Origin: Mycobacterium paraterrae
Lineage (GTDB): Bacteria > Actinomycetota > Actinomycetes > Mycobacteriales > Mycobacteriaceae
Assembly (NCBI RefSeq): GCF_022430545.2
Contig: NZ_CP092488.2
Coordinates: 4,774,001-4,838,000, forward strand
Direction: 5' to 3'
Length of the DNA stretch: 64,000 nt
Positions 45,640-57,315 of this stretch are shown one piece after another; within the stretch, counting starts at the first letter, position 1; each line of letters starts with the position of its first letter. The position numbers and the translations under genes were made by a program. The notes under the pieces are model-generated. The model was not told the DNA's origin. It worked only from the letters and a program-made list of their open reading frames with translations, and did not search any database.

Positions 45640-47036
45640 TCATGGCGGTGTGCCCACATTGCGGGCCGCGCGGCGCGAGGCGATGGCGCCCAGCAGGCCC
45701 ACCACCGCGAACACCGCAAATAAGGCGCGCGCGGCGATCACCAGGTCCCCTTCCGCGCTGTTGACCACGACGCCGGCCAGGCCGGCACCGAACGCCCCCG
45801 CGATCATCTCGATCGTGTTGATCGCCGCGCCCGCCGCGGCGCCTTCCCGCTCGTCGGCGCACTGCATCGCCCACGCCGACAGGTGCGGCCAGCCCGCTCC
45901 CATCCCCGCTCCGGCGACGGTCAGCGCCGCCGCCCAGGTAACGACGAGGCCCACCGGCGCATGGTCGGCCTGCGTCACGGCGGCCAAGACAAAGCCGGCA
46001 GCACCGACCAGCGGGCCGGCGACCACCAAGCGCTTGACGGCTTTGCCGCTCTTCAACGACGCGCTGACGAATTCACTGACCGCCCAGCCGATTGCCAACG
46101 CGGCGCCGAGAAAACCGGCCACCACAGGCACCAGATGCGCCAGGCGCTGCCCGAACAGCGGAACGTACATGTCCACCATGGCAGAGGCCATCAGCACCGC
46201 CAAGGCCAGATAGATCCACTTCAACGGCCCGGGACCAAACATGCTCAGCGGCAGCACTTTTACCGCCGCCCGACGGTCCACAAGTACGAAAACGACCACC
46301 AGGATCGCGCTCGCCGCCAACAGCATCACGGTCAGTGCGACGCCGGTCGGAATCTGGGCGATGCTGACCGTCAACGCCGCGCCGCTGAGCAGCAGCACCG
46401 ACCACACCGGCACCTTCAGCCCCGCTGACCGTTCATCGGGGCGTGTATGCCCGGCCGGCAACACCAGGGGGACGAGCGCCGCCATCGCGACGGACAGGAT
46501 CGCCATGGCGCCGAATGCCCAACGCCACAAACCGAATTGGGCAAACAGCCCGCCGGCGGCCGGGCCGATCACGGTGGCCACCCCCCACATCGCCGACACC
46601 AACGCCGACGCCCGGGTCCATAGCGCTCGAGGCAGGGTGGTCGAAATGAGCGCATATCCCAGCCCAGCCAATAGTCCGCCGGCCGCTCCTTGGAGCGTCC
46701 GGCCGACCAGCATCACGCCCATCCCCGGAGCGGCCGCGCAGATGAGGCTGCCGGCCCCGAATACCGCGAGCCCCCAAAGAAACGACCATCGCGCCCCGAG
46801 TCGCAGCAAGATCGCGTTGACCGATGCGGCCGCCACTACCGAGCCGACCAGGTAGAGGGTGGTCACCCAGGCGAAGAGGCGCTCGCCGCCGATTTCGGCG
46901 ATCGCGCTCGGCAGCAGGCTGACGGTCAGGAACTCGTTGGTGGCGTACAGCGCCACCCCACCGGCCAGCAGCGTCGACGTACCCAGATGTCTGGGGCCCA
47001 GTAGCGCGCGCCAGCTGTCGTCCGCCGGTGTGCTGA

Positions 47037-47040
<4 letters not shown>
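45640..47040 (-). CDS. MFS multidrug-type efflux transporter
   Basis: 466 residues with 12-14 membrane segments; counterpart of Rv1634. The loop between helices 2 and 3 has NAILLRLGARWSFLWGLAVFG and the motif C-like GPAAGGLFAQFG after helix 5, seen in drug/H+ antiporters. The substrate is unknown. GTG 47040 overlaps the uvrB stop as GTGA, so it is co-translated with the repair gene. Confidence 0.9.
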
Positions 47041-49196
<2,156 letters not shown>

Positions 49197-49237
49197 GTCA
49201 CCAGGGTAGAGCGCACCACCGACATGCGGCCCACGGT

Positions 49238-51277
49238 TCAGCCGTGCTGGCTGCTCCACACCCGGGTACCGGGATCGCATTCGATCAGGTGTCCGTCCTC
49301 GGACTTCGACATGGTGAACACCGGGATATCGGTGCACGAGGTCCCGACCGGGTGGACGCCGCTCGTTGCCGGCGCCTTGTCCCAGACGTTGCCCTCGCAC
49401 ACGACCTGCTGATTGGCTGTCGGATCGAAGGCGACCTTGTCGACGTCGGTGCACGGTCCGCCCAACACGGCGGGCGTCACGGCCGCAGCCGGCGATGCCG
49501 TGGTGTTGGCGGCCTGCGCGGGATCGGCAATCGTCACGCCCTCGGGCACGTCGCCGGTCCGTGACGCGACGACGGGTGTTCGCAGAGTCGCGCCCTGAGA
49601 ACCGCATTCGTTGCTCTGCACGGTCTGGCTCTGGACGCCACGCAGCGTGCCATCCGGCTCCGGGGTCAACGTCCACACCACCGTCTCCGACTGAGTGGAC
49701 ATCGGTCCTCCGCGCGACGTTCGGCACGCAACCTGGATTTGGCGCGGCTCGGCCTGCCAATTGCCGTCGACGAAATGCAGGACACCGGTATTGCCGGTGC
49801 CGGTCGCCTTGGCCTCGGTGTGGCTCGTCTCGTCCAGCTTCGTGCCGGTCGCCGCGCATCCGTTGGCGGTGCACGCTGACGTGAAGGCCCACCAACTGGT
49901 CACACCGCCGTTGGTCCGGATGACACCGTTCGACGTCTGCTTCGCCCGGTCGTAGTCAAGCCGGTAACGGCCGTTCAACGGCGGTGCTGCGAGCGCCGAC
50001 CCCGACGACGACGTCTTGCTCACTTTCGGCGGCGTACCGGGACTGGCCGGCGGTTGATCGTTCCACGAGAAAAACGAGATCGCCCACGTCACCGACAGCG
50101 AGAGCACCGCGAGGACCATCGCCACCAGCAGACCGGATCTCAGCGACAACCTCCGCCGGCCGGTCCTGGCCCGGGGGCGCCGTACGGGAGGCCGCCGGCG
50201 CGCGCTGTCGGCGCAACCGGACACCTGCTCGCTGAACGCCGCGGCGAACTGCCGGCACCGATCGAACCGGTCGCCCGGCTCCTTGGCCAAGGCCTTGAGA
50301 AACACCTCGTCGAGCCCGGCCAAGTCCGGCCGGTAGTCGCTTAGCCGCGGCGGGGCCGCGTGCAGGTGCTGACTGATCACCGCGACGGGGTTGGAATTCT
50401 GGAACGGCGGGACACCGGTGAGCAGGTGGAACGCCGAGGCGGCCAACGCGTACTGATCGGCGCGGCCGTCCATGGTCGACCCGACGAGCTGCTCAGGGGC
50501 CGCGTAGGCGACCGTACCGACCGCGACGTTGGTCTCGGTGATGCCGCTGATGTCGGCGAGCTGACGGGCAACACCGAAGTCCGCCAACAGGATTCGACGA
50601 TCATCCTCGTCGGGATGGGTCAACAGAATGTTGGCGGGTTTGACGTCGCGGTGCAGCAGACCCCGCGCGTGCGCATAGTCAAGGGCACCCGCGACGGCGG
50701 TGACGATCGCGCACACGTCCGTTTCGCTCATGCCCCCGCGGAACCGTTCGCGCATCAATCGCGCGGCGTCGGTGCCCTCGACGTAATCCATCGCAATCCA
50801 CAGATGACCGTCGAATTCGCCCCGGTCATGCACCGCGACGATGTGCGGATGCCACAGCGTCGCAGCCAGATCCGCTTCGCGGTTGAACCGCTCGCGGAAC
50901 TCTTGGTCGGCGGTGGTGCCTTCACTGAGGATTTTCAACGCATCCCGGCGAGGCAGGCGGGGATGCTTGGCCAAGTAGACATCAGCCATCCCGCCTGATC
51001 CCAGCGGCCGCAGGATCGTATAGCCCGCGAACGATGTCGGCGCCGCCAACGCACTGTCGGAGGGGGCGCCGGATGCGGGTCGACGCGCCTTCGCCGCTTC
51101 CCGGGATGGCCGCGACCCGATCAGCGGCACCTTAGTCAGCAACCGGGTGATGGCCGACTCCGGTAGCGACGCATACCCCCGCTCCAGCAGACTGCGAGAG
51201 CGCGGCGGGTCGGCCGGCGGGACCGACGGCCCGGAGTGGGCGTCCCAGCGCTCGGTGGCCCTGGTCGCCTCGTCCAT
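49238..51277 (-). CDS. Receptor-type Ser/Thr protein kinase (PknF-like)
   Basis: 679 residues. A basic, Ser/Arg-rich N-terminal extension (about 1-85) precedes the kinase domain (about 85-360): glycine loop LGSGGMADVY, Lys in DALKIL, catalytic HRDVKPANILL, DFG in LADFGVARQL and the activation loop TNVAVGTVAYAAPEQ. A single membrane helix, LLVAMVLAVLSLSVTWAI (about 395-415), leads to an outer domain of about 250 residues with eight Cys, enough for four disulfides. It faces the double-FHA ABC exporter gene, as PknF is paired with Rv1747 in M. tuberculosis, which it phosphorylates. There they run in the same direction; here they are divergent. ATG 51277 has GGGGGAAG upstream. Confidence 0.93.
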   Translation of the reverse strand: MDEATRATERWDAHSGPSVPPADPPRSRSLLERGYASLPESAITRLLTKVPLIGSRPSREAAKARRPASGAPSDSALAAPTSFAGYTILRPLGSGGMADVYLAKHPRLPRRDALKILSEGTTADQEFRERFNREADLAATLWHPHIVAVHDRGEFDGHLWIAMDYVEGTDAARLMRERFRGGMSETDVCAIVTAVAGALDYAHARGLLHRDVKPANILLTHPDEDDRRILLADFGVARQLADISGITETNVAVGTVAYAAPEQLVGSTMDGRADQYALAASAFHLLTGVPPFQNSNPVAVISQHLHAAPPRLSDYRPDLAGLDEVFLKALAKEPGDRFDRCRQFAAAFSEQVSGCADSARRRPPVRRPRARTGRRRLSLRSGLLVAMVLAVLSLSVTWAISFFSWNDQPPASPGTPPKVSKTSSSGSALAAPPLNGRYRLDYDRAKQTSNGVIRTNGGVTSWWAFTSACTANGCAATGTKLDETSHTEAKATGTGNTGVLHFVDGNWQAEPRQIQVACRTSRGGPMSTQSETVVWTLTPEPDGTLRGVQSQTVQSNECGSQGATLRTPVVASRTGDVPEGVTIADPAQAANTTASPAAAVTPAVLGGPCTDVDKVAFDPTANQQVVCEGNVWDKAPATSGVHPVGTSCTDIPVFTMSKSEDGHLIECDPGTRVWSSQHG

Positions 51278-51576
51278 TACCGCTTCCCCCTCACAACTCT
51301 CGATTGGCGTGTGCTTCGCCACATGTCCCGTTACCCGCCGGATCGAGATCGCCAATCACTTGCGGGCCGGGCGCTTTCACCGTTCCCCCAGGCGCCACCC
51401 AGCACGCAGTACTGGGTTCACCCTTCACGATCATGCCGCGAAATGCGGTGCACTCTTGTTGCGCGGCTTATGAAACAGCTGTGAATCAACGGCTTTGAAG
51501 CAGTTCGCGACGATATATAACCGAATCACAGTGCGCGCCGTGCAACCCACGCGGTTGCGGAGTCGATACTGGAAGA
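51278..51576. promoter_or_regulatory. Divergent intergenic region between the kinase and the FHA-ABC exporter
   Basis: About 300 nt without a gene. GATACT (51565-51570) lies 6 nt before the exporter GTG 51577 and would give a leaderless mRNA; GGAAGA could serve as a weak ribosome site. An AT-rich stretch, GATATATAAC (51512-51521), is a probable promoter element for one or other direction. No convincing kinase -10 was found. Confidence 0.4.
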
Positions 51577-54204
51577 GTGAGTCGATCAGCCCCGCCCGTT
51601 CTGAGGATCTGGCATAACGGATCCGAGAGTACGTTCCTGCCCGGGCACGACGTGGTGATCGGCCGCGATCTGCGCGCCGACGTGCGGATCGCCGACCCGC
51701 GGATCTCGCGCGCCCACCTGATCCTTCGGTTCGAACAGGGCAAATGGGTGGCGATCGACAACGGTTCGGTGAACGGCACTTTCGTCAACGGTTACCGGCG
51801 ACCGGTGATCGATGTGCACGACGGACAAAGCATCAACATCGGTAATGCGGGCGGCCCACAGCTGACATTCGAGATCGGCGCTCCTCGCGGCAAGGAAGCT
51901 CGGCCAGCGCCGGGCGGACCGGCGCCCGGACCGCCGCACACCGTCACCTGGTCGACACCGGGGCGGCCGATGCCGCAGGGGCCGCCATCCGCGTCGTCGG
52001 CCAAGACGCCGCCGGGGCCCCCGCCGCGGAGTGCCCCACGGCCCCGCCCGGCGCCGCCGATCTCGCCATCGGAATATCCGACGACCGTGCAGGGCCGGCG
52101 ACCGCCCACCGGACCGCCGCCCGATCAGGTGACGGTCGTCAACGCGCGGTCAGCGCCGGCGCAGCACGACGTGCCGCCGACCGAGGTCACCATGCTCGAC
52201 GCCCGCGCTTCGGACGGGGCGAACTTCGCAACCCGCTTCGTCAAGCGTCTCGCGCCCCGCGCGACACCATCGGCGAAGCCGGCGGGCTCCGTCACTGTCG
52301 GACGGGCAGCGGACAACGACATCGTGGTTCCCGACGTCCTGGCCTCGCGCTACCACGCCACACTCACTTTGACCCCGCTGGGCACCGAGATCCGGGACAC
52401 GAGCGTCAATGGGACTTTCGTCAACGGCACCCGCGTCGGTTCGGCAATCCTGAGCGAGGGTGACGTCGTCACCGTCGGAAACATCGACCTCGTCGTCAAC
52501 GGCGGCCTGCTGGTCTGTCGCAGCGAAACCGAGGCAGCCACCAGCACGGGCGGCCTCGAAGTTCGCGACGTTCAATACGTCGTCGACAACGGCAAACAAC
52601 TACTCAGCGACATCTCACTGACCGCGCGGCCGGGAACCCTGACCGCCGTGATCGGTGGATCGGGCGCCGGGAAGAGCACGCTGGCCCGGCTCATCGCCGG
52701 ATACACGACTCCCAGCTCCGGCTCGGTGACGTTCGAGGGCCATGACATCCACGCCGAGTACGCCTCGCTGCGCAGCAGGATTGGCATGGTCCCCCAGGAC
52801 GACGTCGTGCACCGTCAGTTGACCGTGAACCAGGCGCTGAGTTACGCCGCCGAGCTCCGCCTGCCACCCGACACCAGCAAAGCCGACCGGACCCGGGTGG
52901 TCTCCCAGGTGCTCGAGGAACTCGACTTGACCAAGCACGCCGATACGCGGGTCGACAAGCTGTCCGGCGGTCAGCGCAAACGCGCTTCGGTGGCACTGGA
53001 ATTGCTCACCGGACCGTCGTTGCTGATTCTCGACGAGCCGACCTCGGGCCTGGACCCGGCGCTGGACCTGCAGGTCATGACGATGCTGCGGCAACTTGCC
53101 GATGCCGGTCGGGTGGTTCTGGTGGTCACCCACTCGCTGTCCTACCTCGACGTCTGTGACCAGGTGCTGCTGGTCGCCCCCGGCGGAAAGACGGCCTACT
53201 GCGGTCCGCCGGACGGCATCGGCGAAGTGATGGGCACGACGAACTGGGCCAAGATCTTCAGCCAGGTCGGCGCCGATCCGGAGGAGGCCAACCGCCGCTT
53301 CCGTGAAAGGGAGCAGCCTCAGCCCCCGTCGAAGTCCGACAAGCCTGCCGACCTGGGCGAACCGGTGCACACCAGCGTCCCGCGCCAAATCTCGACGATC
53401 GCGCGGCGGCAGGTCCGGCTCGTCATCGCCGACCGGGCCTATTTCGTCTTCCTGGCCCTGCTGCCGTTCATTCTCGGGGCGCTGTCGCTGACCGTGCCCG
53501 GCAACACAGGGTTCCGGCCCACCGGCCCGCACACCGGGACACCCGACGAATCCGCCCAGATCCTGGCGCTACTGCTGCCGGCCGCGGCGTTCATGGGTGT
53601 CGCGCTGACCATCCGCGACCTGGTCGGCGAACGCGCGATCTTCCAGCGAGAACAAGCGGTCGGGCTGTCCACGACGGCATATCTGTTGGCCAAAACGCTG
53701 GTGTTCTGCGGGTTCGCGGTGCTGCAGGCCGCGATCGTCACCGCGATCGTGGTCGGCGGCAAGGGGACGCCTAGCCGGGGGGCGGTGCTGCTCGGCCACT
53801 CGACCGCCGCCGCCACCGGCGAGTTGTTCCTCACCGTCGCCGCGGCGTGCGTCGCTTCGGCGGTCCTGGGGCTGGCCATCTCGTCACTGGTCCGATCGAG
53901 CGAACAGATCATGCCGCTGTTCGTGGTGGCGGTGATGGCTCAGCTGGTGCTGTGCGGCGGCATGGTCCCGGTCACCGGGCGGCTCGGGCTCGACCAGCTG
54001 TCCTGGTTGATGCCGGCGCGCTGGGGCTACGCGGCGGCCGCATCCACGGTCGACCTGCGGCATTTGGTGCCGCCGACGCTGCTTCCCCAGGACCAGTTCT
54101 GGCAGCACACCAGGCACTTCTGGCTGCTCGACATGGGCATGTTGGCCGGCCTGACAGCGTTCTTCGGCCTGTTCGTCCGCTGGAAGATCCGGCTCAGGCG
54201 CTGA
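51577..54204 (+). CDS. Double-FHA ABC exporter (Rv1747-like)
   Basis: 875 residues, closely matching Rv1747 (865). FHA-1 (about 20-100, GRDLRADVRIADPRISRAH), then a Pro-rich linker of about 110 residues with several TxxT-like sites, then FHA-2 (about 245-320, VGRAADNDIVVPDV, SVNGTFVNG). The ABC domain (about 345-560) has GGSGAGKST, LSGGQRKRASVALE and LLILDEPTSGLDP. Six membrane segments follow. Rv1747 is phosphorylated by PknF and needed for growth in mice; it is linked to export of a cell-envelope glycolipid. FHA-1 has the usual RxxSxxH-like phosphothreonine site. The start is GTG 51577. Confidence 0.96.
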   Translation: MSRSAPPVLRIWHNGSESTFLPGHDVVIGRDLRADVRIADPRISRAHLILRFEQGKWVAIDNGSVNGTFVNGYRRPVIDVHDGQSINIGNAGGPQLTFEIGAPRGKEARPAPGGPAPGPPHTVTWSTPGRPMPQGPPSASSAKTPPGPPPRSAPRPRPAPPISPSEYPTTVQGRRPPTGPPPDQVTVVNARSAPAQHDVPPTEVTMLDARASDGANFATRFVKRLAPRATPSAKPAGSVTVGRAADNDIVVPDVLASRYHATLTLTPLGTEIRDTSVNGTFVNGTRVGSAILSEGDVVTVGNIDLVVNGGLLVCRSETEAATSTGGLEVRDVQYVVDNGKQLLSDISLTARPGTLTAVIGGSGAGKSTLARLIAGYTTPSSGSVTFEGHDIHAEYASLRSRIGMVPQDDVVHRQLTVNQALSYAAELRLPPDTSKADRTRVVSQVLEELDLTKHADTRVDKLSGGQRKRASVALELLTGPSLLILDEPTSGLDPALDLQVMTMLRQLADAGRVVLVVTHSLSYLDVCDQVLLVAPGGKTAYCGPPDGIGEVMGTTNWAKIFSQVGADPEEANRRFREREQPQPPSKSDKPADLGEPVHTSVPRQISTIARRQVRLVIADRAYFVFLALLPFILGALSLTVPGNTGFRPTGPHTGTPDESAQILALLLPAAAFMGVALTIRDLVGERAIFQREQAVGLSTTAYLLAKTLVFCGFAVLQAAIVTAIVVGGKGTPSRGAVLLGHSTAAATGELFLTVAAACVASAVLGLAISSLVRSSEQIMPLFVVAVMAQLVLCGGMVPVTGRLGLDQLSWLMPARWGYAAAASTVDLRHLVPPTLLPQDQFWQHTRHFWLLDMGMLAGLTAFFGLFVRWKIRLRR

Positions 54205-54210
54205 CGAGCG

Positions 54211-54711
54211 ATGCATCCACCCAAGCACGAGATGTTCGACCTGCGCGCCCGCACCAACACCGATCCCAAAGGCATCGTGCGTGCGGTCGACGAGTACACC
54301 GTGCGCCCGTGGGGTCTCTACGTTGCCCGACCGACCCCCGGACGCGCCCAGTTTCATTACCTGGAGTCGTGGCTGTTGCCCTCGCTGGGGCTGCGCGCCA
54401 CAGTGTTTCATTACAACGCCGGCCACGAGCGCGATCACGACTTCTACCTCGACGTCGGCGAATACACGCCGGGCCCGGACTCCTGGGCATCTGAAGACCA
54501 CTACCTGGACCTCGAGGTTCGCACGCACACCGGCGTGGATTTGACCGACGTCGACGAACTCCTCGACGCGGTCCGGCACGGCTTGCTGACGCCGCAAGCC
54601 GGGGAGTTGGCAGTTCGCCGCGCGATGCACGCGGTCGAAGGCTTGGCGCGCAATGACTTTGATCTCAATGCGTGGTTGGCCTGCGACGGCATCCACTTGC
54701 ATTGGCGATGA
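54211..54711 (+). CDS. DUF402 domain protein
   Basis: 166 residues, MHPPKHEMFDLRARTNTD to ACDGIHLHWR. It has the YLDVGEYTPGPDSW/YLDLEVRTHTGV core of the DUF402/FomD-like family, some of which are nucleotide-diphosphate hydrolases. The conserved D and E in HDFYLDVGEY and YLDLEV suggest metal binding. Counterpart of Rv1632c. It starts 6 nt after the ABC exporter stop, so it is probably co-transcribed with it. In H37Rv it sits beside uvrB and coaE, so the kinase-exporter pair was inserted here. Confidence 0.85.
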   Translation: MHPPKHEMFDLRARTNTDPKGIVRAVDEYTVRPWGLYVARPTPGRAQFHYLESWLLPSLGLRATVFHYNAGHERDHDFYLDVGEYTPGPDSWASEDHYLDLEVRTHTGVDLTDVDELLDAVRHGLLTPQAGELAVRRAMHAVEGLARNDFDLNAWLACDGIHLHWR

Positions 54712-55284
54712 CTAGGCGCTGGCTTCCTTCGGTGTGGTGTCGTCCTGCGCGCCGGCCAACAGCTTCTCGAAAAGCGTGCGGTAGTGCACGAACGCATCGC
54801 GTTGCTGCTCGGTACTGACCTTGTCGTGGCCCGCGGAGTTGACGTCGTGGGCGGCGCGGTAGCTGTCGACGATGTCCGGGTGGTCCACCGAGACGTCCGC
54901 AGCCCTGCGATCGAAATCGTCGACGGGATAACCGCGTTCGCGCATCACCTCGGTCACCAAACGATCGGCGGCCTGTACCGCGCTTGCCGGATTGTCGACG
55001 AAGCTGGCTTGCACTTCTTGCCAGCCGTTGGTGAAATTCGCGATGGCCGCCGGGCTCAACGGGACGATGTCGAGGCCTTCGCGCCGCTTTTCCCGCGTCG
55101 TCAGTTCGCGGTTCGCGGCTTTCTCGCTGCCGGCCTCGGCGACCAATCGGTCGTACTCAGGTCCGTAATGCTGTCTGAGCCGCCGCGTGGTGCTGTGATT
55201 ACGCGCGATGCCGAGGGCCACGATCGAACCCGGTATGGCGATGATGACGGCGACCGCAACGAAAGCCCACACCCAACTGCTCAT
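54712..55284 (-). CDS. N-terminally anchored protein of unknown function
   Basis: 190 residues. One membrane segment (WVWAFVAVAVIIAIPGSIVALG, with the first residues outside) precedes a charged, helical domain (QHYGPEYDRLVAEAGSEKAANRELTTREKRRE, EVQASFVDNPASAVQAADRLVTEVMRERGYP). This resembles a conserved actinobacterial protein family of unknown function. Its stop abuts the DUF402 stop with no gap. ATG 55284 has AAAGGAG at good spacing. Confidence 0.8.
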   Translation of the reverse strand: MSSWVWAFVAVAVIIAIPGSIVALGIARNHSTTRRLRQHYGPEYDRLVAEAGSEKAANRELTTREKRREGLDIVPLSPAAIANFTNGWQEVQASFVDNPASAVQAADRLVTEVMRERGYPVDDFDRRAADVSVDHPDIVDSYRAAHDVNSAGHDKVSTEQQRDAFVHYRTLFEKLLAGAQDDTTPKEASA

Positions 55285-55390
55285 CAGGGGCTCCTTTCAT
55301 ACGCGCGTCGAGTATCCGCGCGATCAGCTGCGCAAACTTTGCTGTACCCAGTTCGGGTCAGCGCGAGCGTTCCCGGGCAGCGGTCATGCG

Positions 55391-55546
55391 TCAGAAGTAG
55401 TGCCGGCGTCCGCCGATGGCCCGTCCGGTACTGCCGAGGATCGCCAGGATCGCTCCAATGACGAGAAGGATGATTCCCAGTGTCCACAGAATCGAGATCT
55501 TCAGAACAAAGCCGGCAATGAGCAAAAGGATGCCGAGAGTGATCAT
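55391..55546 (-). CDS. DUF6131 small membrane protein
   Basis: 51 residues, almost all hydrophobic: MITLGILLLIAGFVLKIS, then ILWTLGIILLVIGAILAILG and a basic end SGRAIGGRRHYF. Two membrane segments are likely. The sequence matches the DUF6131-type proteins common in mycobacteria, with no known function. ATG 55546 has GGAAGG upstream; a longer in-frame start would add a non-conserved extension. Confidence 0.8.
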   Translation of the reverse strand: MITLGILLLIAGFVLKISILWTLGIILLVIGAILAILGSTGRAIGGRRHYF

Positions 55547-55659
55547 CAGTTGCGCCTTCCTCTTCGTTGACGGGCCGGAGTTCGGGTGAACTGGCCGTGG
55601 AACCAGTTGATCACCGTCGAGGAGGTACGAATACACCCCTAGGGAGGTAATCTCCCCGC

Positions 55660-56328
55660 ATGCCGCGAACGGATGGCGCGCCGATATCTGTGGCGCTCGT
55701 CGACGACTACGACGTCGTCGTCAAGGGTGTGGCCAACATGCTGGACCCGTACCGCGACCGCGTAGTGGTGGCGGAACTCGATTCGAGCATGGCCGTCAAG
55801 GACGAAGTAGACATCGTGTTGTACGACTCGTTCGCTCAGCCCGAATCAGACCACGAAGAAATCAAAGTCCTGGTGGCCAATCCGAGGGCACGTCGAGTCG
55901 TCGTCTACACGTGGAACTTTCACCCCGACCTGATTCAAAGCGCACGACAGCACGGCGCCGAGGGTTACCTGTCGAAGACTCTGCCTGCGCGCGAACTGGT
56001 CGCCGCCCTGGAGGCCGTCCATGCCGGTGAGATCGTCATCAGTGACGCGGGCCCGCGCACCCGCAGTGCGGCAGGGTTGGATTGGCCCGGTCGGGGCGAA
56101 GGGCTCAGTGAACGCGAAGCGGAAGTTCTGGCGCTCATCACCCAGGGCATGAGCAATGCCGACGTCGCCCGCCTGACCTATCTGAGTCCCAACACCGTCA
56201 AGTCCTACATCCGCACGATCTATCGCAAACTCGGCGTGGCGAGTCGCACGCAAGCCGTCTTGTGGGGCGTCGACCACGGCTTCACCCCGGACCACCACCG
56301 GATCGAGCACTGGCGCGGCGGGCCCTGA
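55660..56328 (+). CDS. Orphan NarL/LuxR-family response regulator
   Basis: 222 residues. The receiver (about 10-125) has the acidic pair in LVDDYD, the phospho-Asp in IVLYDSF, Thr in VVYTWN and Lys in YLSKTLP. The LuxR helix-turn-helix is LSEREAEVLALITQGMSNADVARLTYLSPNTVKSYIRTIYRKLGV. No histidine kinase is nearby. ATG 55660 has AGGGAGG at 55641-55647, at slightly long spacing. Its targets are unknown; the small neighbouring genes are candidates. Confidence 0.93.
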   Translation: MPRTDGAPISVALVDDYDVVVKGVANMLDPYRDRVVVAELDSSMAVKDEVDIVLYDSFAQPESDHEEIKVLVANPRARRVVVYTWNFHPDLIQSARQHGAEGYLSKTLPARELVAALEAVHAGEIVISDAGPRTRSAAGLDWPGRGEGLSEREAEVLALITQGMSNADVARLTYLSPNTVKSYIRTIYRKLGVASRTQAVLWGVDHGFTPDHHRIEHWRGGP

Positions 56329-56380
56329 TCGCAAGCACTTGGCAGTTTCCGCTACCCGTCCGGCCGGGTACGGGAGATGG

Positions 56381-56884
56381 ATGGCTTTGAGTAACCACCG
56401 GCCGCATCGGCGGACCGGACAAAGCCCCGCGGCCCGGGGACGTCAGACACAACGGCGGCGAACGGGCGAGCGAGGGCCCCGCTTCGTCATTCAGCACCAC
56501 CAGGCGCGTCAGGGCTACTACGACTTCCGTCTGGAAATCGACGGAACGGTGGTGTCGTGGGACATTCCCCGCGGCGCGGAGGTCAATCCGCAAGAACGGC
56601 GAATGGCCCGCCGCAACGCGGATCTTCCACTGGGCGAAGTCGACGCCGACATCGCCGAAGAAGATGAGCGGGTCGTCGTCTGGGACTGTGGCACTTACGC
56701 CAACAAGACCGGGCACGAGATGACGGTGTGCCTGGGTCGTGGGCATTTGTCTTTCCTGTTGCACGGCGAGAAACTCAACGGCTGTTATGCCTTGACCCGG
56801 ATCCGGGAGGGCGAACAGGAGACATGGCTGCTGGTCAAGCGTCGCGACGACGTTGCCGACGAAATGAGTCGCCTCAATCGGTAG
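56381..56884 (+). CDS. LigD-type 3'-phosphoesterase domain protein
   Basis: 167 residues. A basic N-terminal tail of about 30 residues precedes the domain FVIQHHQARQGYYDFRLEIDGTVVSWDIPRG, with LGRGHLSFLLHGEKLNGCYALTRI and TWLLVKRRDD, the layout of LigD phosphoesterase domains. In LigD this domain trims 3' ends during non-homologous end joining. Here there is no ligase or polymerase domain, so it may act on its own. The HH-R-x-YDFRLE motif supports metal-dependent activity. ATG 56381 has GGGAGATGG before it. Confidence 0.85.
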   Translation: MALSNHRPHRRTGQSPAARGRQTQRRRTGERGPRFVIQHHQARQGYYDFRLEIDGTVVSWDIPRGAEVNPQERRMARRNADLPLGEVDADIAEEDERVVVWDCGTYANKTGHEMTVCLGRGHLSFLLHGEKLNGCYALTRIREGEQETWLLVKRRDDVADEMSRLNR

Positions 56885-56901
56885 CGGTAATCTGTGCGGT
56901 C

Positions 56902-57315
56902 ATGGGCAGTCTGCAGAGATGGATAGCGGCAGCGGCGGTGGTTGCCGGCGCGCAGGCCATGCCCGCGACAGCGCGCGCCGATCTGCACAACATCACCTAC
57001 GTCGCGCGGGTCGACGGGGTGGCCCCCGGTAGCGTCGCCACCTTCATCACCGCCGACAACCAGACGAACATGGCGCAGCTCGGCGCGTTAGCGGGCAACT
57101 CTTTCCAGGCCAACGCGGTACTGCCCGATCCCGCTCACGCCGGCATGCAGATCGCCGTGAAGTGGCCGTATTCGGCGAATGTGCACTGCGAGATCGATGT
57201 CGACGACAAGGCGTTGGTCCAAGTCGACGAGGTTGCCCACCCCGTTGCCGGCAGCACCGACCCGATGAACGGTGTGGTGGCCTGCGGCGCGGCGCTGCCT
57301 AATCCGGCTCCGTAG
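56902..57315 (+). CDS. Secreted protein of unknown function
   Basis: 137 residues. A Sec signal peptide (MGSLQRWIAAAAVVAGAQAM, cleaving after ATARA near residue 26) is followed by a Thr/Ala-rich domain with two Cys (VHCEIDV and VACGAAL), which could form a disulfide. It resembles small mycobacterial secreted proteins of the 'hypothetical, DLHNITYVARVDG' type. ATG 56902 lies 17 nt after the LigD-type gene. Its 3' end overlaps that of coaE by 17 nt. Confidence 0.75.
   Translation: MGSLQRWIAAAAVVAGAQAMPATARADLHNITYVARVDGVAPGSVATFITADNQTNMAQLGALAGNSFQANAVLPDPAHAGMQIAVKWPYSANVHCEIDVDDKALVQVDEVAHPVAGSTDPMNGVVACGAALPNPAP

Noticed and set aside
56728..56901. A longer start for the secreted protein reaching into the LigD-type gene
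   Set aside because: The extension overlaps the upstream gene in another frame and would bury the signal peptide that begins at 56902.
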